Origin: a virus
Reading direction: 5' to 3' (one strand)
Virus record (IMG/VR): IMGVR_UViG_3300027153_000009
Span: 1 to 35,928 of that record
DNA: 35,928 nucleotides
In this document: positions 21,763 to 28,597 of the stretch, one piece after another
How positions within the stretch are numbered: the stretch's first letter is position 1
Layout: every line of letters starts with the position of its first letter
Position numbers and translations under genes: made by a program
The notes under the pieces: generated by a model
The model's database searches: none
Seen by the model: the letters and a program-made list of their open reading frames with translations, nothing else
What the model was told of the DNA's origin: nothing

Positions 21763-22140
21763 TTATTTTCCACCTTTATATAATTTTTGTTCTATCATAG
21801 CCAACTGCTCATCAGACAATACACTCAATGCCTGTTTAGCCTTTTCGTTAGAATACCCATAGTATTCTTTCACTAAACGTAAAGACTCAGAAATGGCATC
21901 CTTCTTAGACCATTTACTGAATCTTTTCTTTTTAGTAATACTATTTAGCAAAAACGAAAATTGCCAGTTCTTTGGAATCCCATAATGGCGATTCATCTCG
22001 TTGGCGTACAATAGGGTATCTGGAAAATAAGACAACCCTTTATTCACGATCCAAGCATTATAATCCTTATGTGCTTGGGGATCTTCGAATAGGTTTTGTT
22101 TGGTGAAATTTATTGCATTAATATAATCAAATGGACTCAT
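21763..22140 (-). CDS. gp62: Clamp loader small subunit (T4 gp62-like)
   Basis: 125 aa, shorter than T4 gp62 (187), as is usual in marine relatives. It has the family start (SPFDYINAINFTKQNLF), the N-R-H-Y-G-I-P segment, and a basic helical middle. It forms the gp44/62 complex that opens gp45. The start overlaps the membrane-protein gene by 4 bp, so the loader genes are translated in sequence. Confidence 0.88.
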   Translation of the reverse strand: MSPFDYINAINFTKQNLFEDPQAHKDYNAWIVNKGLSYFPDTLLYANEMNRHYGIPKNWQFSFLLNSITKKKRFSKWSKKDAISESLRLVKEYYGYSNEKAKQALSVLSDEQLAMIEQKLYKGGK

Positions 22141-22472
22141 GAATCAAACCCGACTTCTTTCAAATTATCAGGAGTCGCTGCGAACTTTTTACCTGGATAT
22201 CTTTTATCCAAGTTTTCTTCTAGTTCTTTGCGATTAGTTCCCTGAGCCATAAATGTATTATCGGGAAGTGAATATACAAAATATCCATGATCTACCTTCT
22301 CAATTTTAATTGGCAGGTATTTCTTTTTTATTTCATCAATGTGTTCTTGTAATACCTCAAGAGTTTCTTCTTGCTGCATTTTTCTAACTTCAGCAATCGC
22401 TTTAAATTCTCTGAGATACCAACCAAGACGAACAAGCATAAAGGCGACCAAAATGTATATGAGTAGTTCCAT
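22137..22472 (-). CDS. Membrane-anchored protein between gp44 and gp62, 111 aa
   Basis: Residues 3-18 (LLIYILVAFMLVRLGW) are a transmembrane or signal-anchor helix, followed by a charged coiled-coil stretch and a small soluble alpha/beta domain (VDHGYFVYSLPDNTFMAQG...). The C-terminal domain should face the cytoplasm or periplasm depending on topology; the positive residues after the helix favour the cytoplasm. An insert at this place in the clamp loader operon could tie the replisome to the membrane, but that is inference. AAGGAT ribosome site. Confidence 0.8.
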   Translation of the reverse strand: MELLIYILVAFMLVRLGWYLREFKAIAEVRKMQQEETLEVLQEHIDEIKKKYLPIKIEKVDHGYFVYSLPDNTFMAQGTNRKELEENLDKRYPGKKFAATPDNLKEVGFDS

Positions 22473-22481
22473 ATCATATCC

Positions 22482-23435
22482 TTATTTGAATTTACACTGA
22501 GCCATAACTTCAGTCAGTGCTGCCATAATATTTATCTCTTGGTCTGCTACGAATGCTGCTTTATATTGATAGTCTGCAAGAATAAGAATCAACTGAGGAA
22601 TGCTCACTTCTTGCATGTTGCCAACTGCATTATCATACAACTCACGAAACAATGGAGCAGTACCCAACTCGCTATTCTTTCCAACCCACTTGCGAACTTC
22701 ACCGAAGTTCTTTTCCTTCATATCTTTGACAAGTTGTTTGTAAGATTCTGCACTGGCATTGATAAGGATACCAGAATCAATCTTACCAGAAACAGAGTAA
22801 CGCTGAAGTTCGTTCAGGATACGACGATAGTCAGGGAAGTGTTTAATGATGAGTTCAGAAACCACCTTTGGATCAAACTCAATATTCTCTTGTTTGAGAA
22901 TCTGCGCTGCACGCTTGAAGAATGTTGCAGCAATTTCCTGCTTGTCTTTAGATTCAATCTTGAATTCAATCACAGCACAACGACTATGCAATGGTTCAAT
23001 GATTCGGTTCTTAAAGTTACAGGTGAAGATAAAAGAACAGTTGCCAGAGAACTGCTCAATAAAGTTACGAAGAGCAGGTTGCACTGACTCTGCATTCATA
23101 TAGTCTGCTTCGTCAACGATAACTACTTTCTTGGCGTCAGTCAGGGATACAGTAGAAGCAAAGTTCTTGATTGTAGTTCGCAGAGTGTCAATTGAACGAC
23201 CTTCATCAGATCCGTTAATCATAATAAAGTCTGCTCCGACTTCATTGCAAAGTGCTTTGGCAATAGTAGTCTTACCAACACCAGCTGTTCCGCAGAACAA
23301 AAATGTTGGTAGCTGTCCTTTAGATACATATTCCCTGAATGTCTGTTTCAACGATTCAGGGAGAACACAATCATCAATTTTCTGTGGGCGATATTTCTCT
23401 ACCCAAAGAAACAAATCATCACGTGATTCAATCAT
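22482..23435 (-). CDS. gp44: Clamp loader ATPase large subunit (T4 gp44-like)
   Basis: 317 aa (T4 gp44 319). AAA+ clamp loader: start W-V-E-K-Y-R-P, Walker A G-T-A-G-V-G-K-T-T, Walker B V-I-V-D-E-A-D, and the SRC motif H-S-R-C with the arginine finger. It loads gp45 onto primed DNA together with gp62. AAGGAA ribosome site 7 bp before the ATG. Confidence 0.96.
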   Translation of the reverse strand: MIESRDDLFLWVEKYRPQKIDDCVLPESLKQTFREYVSKGQLPTFLFCGTAGVGKTTIAKALCNEVGADFIMINGSDEGRSIDTLRTTIKNFASTVSLTDAKKVVIVDEADYMNAESVQPALRNFIEQFSGNCSFIFTCNFKNRIIEPLHSRCAVIEFKIESKDKQEIAATFFKRAAQILKQENIEFDPKVVSELIIKHFPDYRRILNELQRYSVSGKIDSGILINASAESYKQLVKDMKEKNFGEVRKWVGKNSELGTAPLFRELYDNAVGNMQEVSIPQLILILADYQYKAAFVADQEINIMAALTEVMAQCKFK

Positions 23436-23462
23436 AACAAATTCCTTATAACAAATTAAATA

Positions 23463-24107
23463 TCAAAAATACCTATCATTGGGTGTATAGGTATCTACAT
23501 CAACAACCCCAAAATTAAACGAAAAAGAAATCCTATCACCTTCAGATTTATTTTCTCTTACGGCATGCATAATATTTGCAGGTGCTAAAACTAACGCACC
23601 TTCAACTGGTGTAACGTAATGTTTAACTGCAGTTATATTATTTCTGTTATGGAAATATTTGGCTGCATAATTAAAATATGTACTAATATCTGGATGCAAA
23701 TAAACCAGATCGCCAGATTCTAAAGGTACTTTAGGGTAGTATGATCCAGCTAATACATTCCCTGGATGTGGATGGCTTTCTAGATTAGATCCTGGAGGAT
23801 ATATATTGAACCAACAAGAATCCAAAACCAAATTAACTGTTGGTCTTGGATTTAACTCATTAAAACAAGTCTTTGCATTTTCAAAAATTAAACCAATTAA
23901 CTTTTTAGTTTCTGGGAATGCTAAAAAGTCTTTTTTAGTTAAATTATAACTCTTCCACTTTAAAGAATATTTACTATGTCCCTCTGGGTTTCTATGCTCA
24001 GGATCTTTACTTCTTAGTGTATAAGCATGGCTAGATATTTTTTCATTATCTATTGGCAGATCTTTCCACTGCCAAATAGGATAGGTGAATATATCTGTTC
24101 GAGTCAT
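23463..24107 (-). CDS. 2OG-Fe(II) oxygenase (TIGR02466-type)
   Basis: About 214 aa, from ATG 24107 (a GTG at 24116 is also possible; numbering here is from the GTG). The layout is that of the TIGR02466 family: W-F-N-x-Y-P-P-G-S, H115-P-H117 as metal ligands followed by V-L-A-G-S-Y-Y, P-V-E-G-A-L-V-L-A-P and H184, then R195-I-S-F-S-F-N for 2-oxoglutarate. Cytoplasmic. The substrate of this family is not known. It is placed between the clamp and the clamp loader, overlapping or touching gp45, which makes a replication-linked or host-protein target worth thought. Confidence 0.85.
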   Translation of the reverse strand: MTRTDIFTYPIWQWKDLPIDNEKISSHAYTLRSKDPEHRNPEGHSKYSLKWKSYNLTKKDFLAFPETKKLIGLIFENAKTCFNELNPRPTVNLVLDSCWFNIYPPGSNLESHPHPGNVLAGSYYPKVPLESGDLVYLHPDISTYFNYAAKYFHNRNNITAVKHYVTPVEGALVLAPANIMHAVRENKSEGDRISFSFNFGVVDVDTYTPNDRYF

Positions 24108-24112
24108 TGATC

Positions 24113-24766
24113 TCACTCAAATGTAGAGTCAGCTTCAACGGCTACATAATAAACCAAATCACCAGCACCTTTGAAGCGAGAGATCTTCTTGGAAGAAATG
24201 CTAACATCATAATCTCCAGGAAGCATCTTTAGGTTCTCAACCTTCAAGTTTGCTTTGAAAGTTTTGTTTGTGGTACCAACAGTTTCATTGAAACTATTTG
24301 CGGTAGCATTCTTCTTATCGCCAACGACAGCAATGATAGTTGAACCATCACCGATGATTGATAGGTCTTCACTGCGAAGAACACCTGCAGTCTTACGAAG
24401 CATATCCAACTGAGTAGCAGTTAGTTTGAAGTTAATCTCTGCTTCAGGGAATGTGATTGCTTTCTGCGGAGCAGTCAATACTTCAGGTGATGCAGCGAAG
24501 TATTTAATCGTACTCTTACCTTGTTTGATTGTAACGAACTTCTCACCGAACTCAAGTTCAGGATCTTCGAACAAAGACATGGCACCCAAGAACTCATTGA
24601 GATCGTAGATGCCAAAGTCGGGAAATGTTTCTGCCACTGTAGTGTCAGCCATCACATTTTTCTGTGATGAGATGGTTGCAAGTTTATTACCTTGCTTCAA
24701 CAACAGATTGCTATTAATACCAGCAAAGTTTTTAATTACTGCAACTGTTTCTTTAGATAACTTCAT
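24113..24766 (-). CDS. gp45: Sliding clamp (T4 gp45-like)
   Basis: Trimeric processivity clamp for gp43 and, with gp55, activator of late transcription. 217 aa (T4 228). The start MKLSKETVAVIKNFAGINSN and the D-F-G-I-Y-D-L-N-E-F-L-G block are typical, as are strands around E-I-N-F-K-L-T and the C-terminal Y-Y-V-A-V-E. AGGAG ribosome site. Followed by a 2OG oxygenase and gp44/62. A promoter lies just upstream (24807-24835). Confidence 0.95.
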   Translation of the reverse strand: MKLSKETVAVIKNFAGINSNLLLKQGNKLATISSQKNVMADTTVAETFPDFGIYDLNEFLGAMSLFEDPELEFGEKFVTIKQGKSTIKYFAASPEVLTAPQKAITFPEAEINFKLTATQLDMLRKTAGVLRSEDLSIIGDGSTIIAVVGDKKNATANSFNETVGTTNKTFKANLKVENLKMLPGDYDVSISSKKISRFKGAGDLVYYVAVEADSTFE

Positions 24767-24806
24767 TTACTTCTCCTATTCATATGTAACATAACTATGT
24801 ATTCTC

Positions 24807-24835
24807 ATTTTACCTTCAAACTGATTAAAAGTAAA
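24807..24835 (-). promoter_or_regulatory. Sigma70-type promoter of gp45, TTTACT-17-TAAAAT
   Basis: Minus strand: TTTACT at 24835-24830, 17 bp with an AATCA segment near its start, TAAAAT at 24812-24807, 41 bp before gp45. It begins only 3 bp after the stop codon of the SPFH gene, and no terminator separates them. Confidence 0.7.
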
Positions 24836-24837
24836 AT

Positions 24838-25629
24838 TTATTTTCCAATCATCAAACCAGTCATATTGCTTGGAACAACAATAGTCTGAACCTTGCCATT
24901 CTTAATACCTTCAGAGATATTCAATGCAGCTTGAGCATTCATAAACGCAATGGAACTCGCAGAGTTATTTGCAAGAGCAGCCATCCGCTCAGCTTCTTTA
25001 CGAGCAGTCTGTACTTCTACTTCTTTCTGTTTGAATTCATTCTTTGCACGAACCAATTCATTGGCAGATGCTACAACCGAATCAGCAGGAACGATGTTAC
25101 GAATAAGAACCTGTCCGATAATTAGACTTCCATCAAGTTTCTCATCAGCAAGACTCTTTTGAATCTGCTCTCTGATTGCTTGTTCCATTGCTTGACGATT
25201 GTCCGCCATATCCAGTGCTTCGTACTTACGTGCTTCTTTGTAAATAGCATTACGTGCAGTTTGAACAATGTAATTATACATCAGGTAAATATCGCCATTG
25301 TGTTTAGCGTGGAATGCTTGACTCTTTTGACTATAGAGTTCAGCAACTTGTGCTTGATTAATGTTATAGATAACCACAGCATCAAAGTCTTTCATAGTGC
25401 TGTTGTCTTTGGCAACAGGGGTCATGTCGTCAAGTTTAACATTAACATCTTTGATAGGGAATGTAAGAACATCACCGATCAACACTTGATTAAAAGATCC
25501 AGGAAGCAACTCTCCTTGCTGGACTTGCTTGTCAAATCCAACACGAACACCGACTTCACCTGTTTCAATACGAGTGCAACCAGTGGCAAAAACAGCCAGC
25601 ATGGCAATAGCAAGAACACTTTTCTTCAT
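24838..25629 (-). CDS. SPFH/prohibitin-like lipoprotein
   Basis: 263 aa from ATG 25629 (AAGGAAA ribosome site). Residues 1-18 are a lipoprotein signal with lipobox A-T-G-C18. Then follows an SPFH (band 7) domain with the T-G-E-V-G-V-R-V-G-F start and a long Ala/Glu/Arg-rich coiled coil (about residues 180-230), then a hydrophobic end. Such proteins form membrane rings that guard proteases or organise membranes; phage forms may block FtsH/HflKC-type control of lysis or lysogeny. This one is membrane-anchored by lipid instead of a helix. Preceded by a two-helix membrane protein. Confidence 0.85.
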   Translation of the reverse strand: MKKSVLAIAMLAVFATGCTRIETGEVGVRVGFDKQVQQGELLPGSFNQVLIGDVLTFPIKDVNVKLDDMTPVAKDNSTMKDFDAVVIYNINQAQVAELYSQKSQAFHAKHNGDIYLMYNYIVQTARNAIYKEARKYEALDMADNRQAMEQAIREQIQKSLADEKLDGSLIIGQVLIRNIVPADSVVASANELVRAKNEFKQKEVEVQTARKEAERMAALANNSASSIAFMNAQAALNISEGIKNGKVQTIVVPSNMTGLMIGK

Positions 25630-25639
25630 AATAATTTCC

Positions 25640-25816
25640 TTAAAATAAAACAACGATACCGACCAAAAATAAACCAGTCAGAACTGCACACACTAAACTG
25701 TATGATAAAAGTTTAGAAACATGCCACTTCTGTTTACCAGTCAACGCACAAAATGCTTGAATGCCAAAATAAAAGATAGCAAAAATAATAGCGAATGATG
25801 TAACGATCTTCATCAT
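25640..25816 (-). CDS. Small membrane protein with two helices, 58 aa
   Basis: ATG at 25816 (a second ATG follows directly). Two hydrophobic helices, residues ~5-24 and ~36-58, joined by a basic loop (TGKQKWHVSK), so the loop faces the cytoplasm and both ends are outside. It overlaps the upstream gene by 4 bp and precedes the SPFH lipoprotein by 10 bp. A partner of that lipoprotein, or a holin-like protein, is possible. Confidence 0.7.
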   Translation of the reverse strand: MMKIVTSFAIIFAIFYFGIQAFCALTGKQKWHVSKLLSYSLVCAVLTGLFLVGIVVLF

Positions 25817-26151
25817 TTCTCATCCTTTGAATATTTCACATCGTGTTCGTACAAGAACATTAGACAGCACATTGCGTGTGCCAAATGATTCTTGCTGGTT
25901 TCAGGATCGTTTTGTTCTCCCTCTTTCCATGCCCACAGATGTCTTTGCATTGCATCAAAGTATCTACGCTTTGAATCTGGAACATGTTTCCAATTATCTG
26001 GTTCGTATTTCTCCGCACCAAATGTTAGAATTTCTACAGTTGCTTTCAATGCAAGTGGAGGTAACAAACCATATTGTAGTTTGTTACCATCAAATTTACG
26101 ACCACCTGTAGTGGCGTTTTGGGATTTTTTAATTTCTTCTTTAGTTGCCAT
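25813..26151 (-). CDS. dATP/dGTP diphosphohydrolase-like protein (MazG-related)
   Basis: 112 aa. The start T-G-G-R-K-F-D-G-N-K-L-Q-Y-G-L-L-P and the segment A-E-K-Y-E-P-D-N-W, then R-R-Y-F-D-A-M-Q-R-H-L and H-L-A-H-A-M-C-C-L-M-F, fit the family once called DUF5664 and now named after dATP/dGTP diphosphohydrolases of phages. Such enzymes lower purine dNTP pools; related MazZ enzymes serve 2-aminoadenine phages, but no PurZ is seen here. GGAGAAA ribosome site. Confidence 0.8.
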   Translation of the reverse strand: MATKEEIKKSQNATTGGRKFDGNKLQYGLLPPLALKATVEILTFGAEKYEPDNWKHVPDSKRRYFDAMQRHLWAWKEGEQNDPETSKNHLAHAMCCLMFLYEHDVKYSKDEK

Positions 26152-26292
26152 TATTTCTCCACTACAAAAATTAGTACTGGTTTTTCTTTATAGTCTGTAA
26201 CCAGCAAAAATAGACTGCATCTGTTTATCGCTCTTTAGTTTAAAGTCTGCTCAGCGAAAGGACGCAGTTGTCCTGTAGAGATACGACTCAAA
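26152..26292 (-). other. Intergenic leader with two hairpins
   Basis: A 141-bp space with no convincing gene (the only ORF codes for ten residues). On the minus strand it can form AGGAC/GTCCT and, further on, AGTCT/AGACT hairpins. There is no U-tract, so a leader or processing role is more likely than termination. Confidence 0.4.
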
Positions 26293-26544
26293 TTATGCAA
26301 ACAGACGTGAACCTGCGATCTTGGCTGCAAGACCAACGATACGACGTGATGGTTGACCCATACGATACTTAACAACTTCAGTACCATTTACTACTGCTGG
26401 GTTTGAATAAACACAGTAGCCTTGCTCACGCAAGTTACGAATGGTAGAAGCTGGGTGGGCGATACCGAAAGATGCAGAGATCTGCTTGGCAGTAAACTGC
26501 TTACCTGCTTGTAGGTGCTTCAATAAAAGATTTTGCTTGGACAT
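26293..26544 (-). CDS. Winged helix-turn-helix protein, 83 aa
   Basis: Residues 6-50 form a helix-turn-helix: LLLKHLQAGKQFTAKQISAS, then F-G-I-A-H-P-A-S-T-I-R-N-L-R-E-Q-G as the recognition helix and a wing ending in Y-R-M-G. The C-terminus is basic. A small DNA-binding regulator, perhaps acting on phage promoters. GGAG ribosome site. A strong terminator lies just upstream, so its own promoter must lie between, or it depends on read-through; I see no good -35/-10 there. Confidence 0.82.
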   Translation of the reverse strand: MSKQNLLLKHLQAGKQFTAKQISASFGIAHPASTIRNLREQGYCVYSNPAVVNGTEVVKYRMGQPSRRIVGLAAKIAGSRLFA

Positions 26545-26574
26545 TATATAATATCTCCATAATAAACAGCCATC

Positions 26575-26615
26575 AAAAAAAAGATCGGGAGAAGTGATGG
26601 CATTCCCTCTCCCGA
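26575..26615 (-). terminator. Rho-independent terminator
   Basis: On the minus strand TCGGGAGA and TCTCCCGA pair (8 bp) around a 15-nt loop, followed by T-C-T8. This is the clearest terminator of the window, placed 16 bp after the stop codon of the gene at 26631. Confidence 0.88.
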
Positions 26616-26630
26616 CTAGAAAATAGAAGA

Positions 26631-27068
26631 TTAAACTTCGATGCCATTCTCACGAAGGATTGCGTTGAAATCTTCAACATCAGCATCGTGAACATTAGAC
26701 TCATCAACAATTTTCTCAAGACGAGTTTTCTTGGGAGCAACTGCTTTAGGAGTCTTAACCTTAATGGCTTTGGGTTGTTTCACTTTAACTGCTTTGGGAG
26801 CAGACTTGGCAGCGACGAAGTCAGAAAGTTCTTTCTCCGATGGCCATGGCATTTGATAAGTACCACGACCTACGATGTTAGTTTTCTGGAGCCACATGGG
26901 GAAACCAAGTTTCTCACCAGTAGAGCCACGCTGTTCTTTCAGAAGAAAGTAACCAGCAAGCAACTCTTTCCAAGTAAGATCTTTCTTAGTCTTATACTGT
27001 GGACATACGTCAAGAATACGCACGCAAAATGCTTTTTGTGCTTTAGACAGATCAGCAAAGTTTTTCAT
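26631..27068 (-). CDS. Small protein sharing the N-terminal module of the CobS-like ATPase
   Basis: 145 aa from ATG 27068 (AAAGGTG ribosome site; the upstream TTG is unlikely). Residues 10-75 match the N-terminus of the AAA ATPase encoded just upstream: Q-K-A-F, then P-x-x-K-T, a K/R-x-L-L helix, P-x-W-L, and V-G-R-G-x-Y. After it comes a basic repeat region with four copies of a K-A-x-K/V-K-x-P-K-like unit (residues ~92-118), then an acidic end. It may compete with or guide the ATPase, for example in contacting the same partner or DNA. Own promoter 43 bp upstream. Confidence 0.78.
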   Translation of the reverse strand: MKNFADLSKAQKAFCVRILDVCPQYKTKKDLTWKELLAGYFLLKEQRGSTGEKLGFPMWLQKTNIVGRGTYQMPWPSEKELSDFVAAKSAPKAVKVKQPKAIKVKTPKAVAPKKTRLEKIVDESNVHDADVEDFNAILRENGIEV

Positions 27069-27110
27069 AATATATACACCTTTCAAAGTTAATAATCAAC
27101 TACAATAACA

Positions 27111-27139
27111 ATTCTACCTTAAACCTGATTATTTGTCAA
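27111..27139 (-). promoter_or_regulatory. Sigma70-type promoter, TTGACA-17-TAGAAT
   Basis: Minus strand: TTGACA at 27139-27134, 17 bp beginning AATAATCA, TAGAAT at 27116-27111. It begins 3 bp behind the stop codon of the CobS-like gene and serves the gene starting at 27068. Confidence 0.78.
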
Positions 27140-27141
27140 GT

Positions 27142-28311
27142 TTAAAATGGGATTTCCTGAGCAGGTTCTTGCACAACAGGTGCTTCCACTGCTACAGGTT
27201 CTGGTTGCGGGTTTGCAACTTTATCATACAGGTCAATAAATGCAGCTTTCGTTGCAGCATCAAAACGATTGCAACAAAGTTGGACTGCTTTCTCCCTGTT
27301 CTTGAAGATTGCAAATGCACGAACGATATGGATCATACGACGAGTCGTAATTGTTTCATCCACACCACCATCCTCGAAAGTGCGACGGATAGCATCAGCC
27401 CACTTTACAAGGGTCTCTGCAAACTCTTCGTCAATACACGAATAAGTTTCCATGAGATTCTTGATAATCTTAATCTCAACTTTTGCAGCTGGGTATTCCT
27501 GTTCAAACGTAACAGCGAATCGCTCCAAGAATGCTTCGTTCAATACGTTGGTACCGATATAACGACCATCGTCACTACCCTTACCCTTAGTGTTCGCAGT
27601 TGCAATAACATTGAATCCAGGAGCAGGAACAATCATCTCATTCTTGAGTTTGAAATAGTAAGGTTTACCCTCGAGAATCGGTTGCAAGCACAACAGAGTG
27701 TTGGCAGAGCCAGCATCAATTTCGTCAAGCAACAGAGTAGTACCAGTACGCATAGCGATTAGAACTGGTCCTTCAACAATTTCTACGTTACCATTCTCCA
27801 ATGTTTTGGAGCCGATAAGTTGTTCTTCGTCAGTCATCATGTTTAGGTTAACACGAATGAGTGGCTTTTTGTATTTCGCACAGATCTGCTCAACCATGGT
27901 AGACTTACCGTTACCAGTTGGACCAGAAATATATGCAGGGTAGAAAATACCAGACTTGATAATAACTTCCAAGTCGGAGTAGCTACCGAAAGGGACGAAG
28001 TTTGAATCCTTCTTAGGAATCAATGATGCAGTGTTTGTGTAATCAACCACGAAAGACTCTACAGGTTCAGATTTAGTTTTTACCACAGTATTTCCAACTA
28101 CAACAGTAGAAGGTTTACCACCATTAATTGAATATAAACCACGACCAACAACATCTTGCATTAGCCACAATGGGTGGTAGTCGATTTTGTTTTTGGCACG
28201 AACTTCCAGCAATTGCTTGCGTGTAACTGTACCAGTAGTTTTTGTATCAGGGAACATCTCAAAGAGTTTATCTTCGAAGAATGCTTTTTGTTGCTCAGTA
28301 ATTTTTGCCAT
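27142..28311 (-). CDS. cobS: CobS-like/MoxR-type AAA+ ATPase
   Basis: 389 aa from ATG 28311. Residues ~1-75 are a small module ending in V-V-G-R-G-L-Y, also found in the next gene. The AAA+ core has Walker A G-P-T-G-N-G-K-S-T, Walker B T-L-L-L-D-E-I-D, and sensor 1 V-I-A-T-A-N-T. It belongs to the CobS/MoxR group, whose members act with von Willebrand partners to insert metals or remodel proteins; the neighbour at 28598 is such a partner. CobS-like proteins are common in marine T4-like phages, where a role in cobalamin has been suggested but is unproven. The last residues are Pro/Val/Glu-rich. Confidence 0.88.
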   Translation of the reverse strand: MAKITEQQKAFFEDKLFEMFPDTKTTGTVTRKQLLEVRAKNKIDYHPLWLMQDVVGRGLYSINGGKPSTVVVGNTVVKTKSEPVESFVVDYTNTASLIPKKDSNFVPFGSYSDLEVIIKSGIFYPAYISGPTGNGKSTMVEQICAKYKKPLIRVNLNMMTDEEQLIGSKTLENGNVEIVEGPVLIAMRTGTTLLLDEIDAGSANTLLCLQPILEGKPYYFKLKNEMIVPAPGFNVIATANTKGKGSDDGRYIGTNVLNEAFLERFAVTFEQEYPAAKVEIKIIKNLMETYSCIDEEFAETLVKWADAIRRTFEDGGVDETITTRRMIHIVRAFAIFKNREKAVQLCCNRFDAATKAAFIDLYDKVANPQPEPVAVEAPVVQEPAQEIPF

Positions 28312-28338
28312 CACTCACTCACTTTCATAATAAAAAAT

Positions 28339-28488
28339 TCAAACACTAGACCAAATTTCAAGAACCCCACCATCAGGATAATCAGCAGGTAACACAACAG
28401 ACCGAAGGTAATCATAAGCCAGACCGAAATTAGCGAAACCTTCAGAAACAACAATTTTATTCACAGTATCAATAACAAAGAACTTCAT
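28339..28488 (-). CDS. Small protein, 49 aa
   Basis: ATG at 28488 with an AAAGGA ribosome site, 26 bp behind the -10 of the promoter at 28514-28542. The peptide starts MKFFVIDTVNKIVVSEGF and ends in W-S-S-V; strand-helix-strand layout. First gene of the CobS-like transcript. Function unknown. Confidence 0.68.
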   Translation of the reverse strand: MKFFVIDTVNKIVVSEGFANFGLAYDYLRSVVLPADYPDGGVLEIWSSV

Positions 28489-28513
28489 AACAATCCTTTC
28501 ACTCTATACAATA

Positions 28514-28542
28514 ATTATACGTCTTTTTTGAATTATTGTAAA
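28514..28542 (-). promoter_or_regulatory. Sigma70-type promoter, TTTACA-17-TATAAT
   Basis: Minus strand: TTTACA at 28542-28537 preceded by TTGC, 17 bp beginning ATAATTCA, TATAAT at 28519-28514. It separates the CobT-like gene from the CobS-like gene's transcript. Confidence 0.87.
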
Positions 28543-28553
28543 GCAATATTTTC

Positions 28554-28597
28554 ACCCTCTATTCCAGAGGGTTTGCAATCCCCTACAATCCGTAGGG
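28554..28597 (-). terminator. Two tandem stem-loops before a promoter
   Basis: On the minus strand CCCTAC/GTAGGG with a 5-nt loop (28581-28597), directly at the stop codon of the CobT-like gene, then ACCCTCT/AGAGGGT with a 5-nt loop (28554-28572), followed by an A/T-rich stretch and the promoter. The same pair in the same order is found at 19457-19509. Confidence 0.75.

Noticed and set aside
25813-26151. 2-aminoadenine (Z) genome pathway
   Set aside because: The dATP/dGTP diphosphohydrolase-like protein alone is not sufficient; no PurZ or DatZ gene is present in the window.
28537-28547. T4 MotA box (TGCTTTA) at the promoters near 3760, 28542 and 31055
   Set aside because: The sequence matches, but a mot box sits about 12 bp before the -10, whereas here the distance is about 19 bp. 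The TTTACA is better read as a -35 element.
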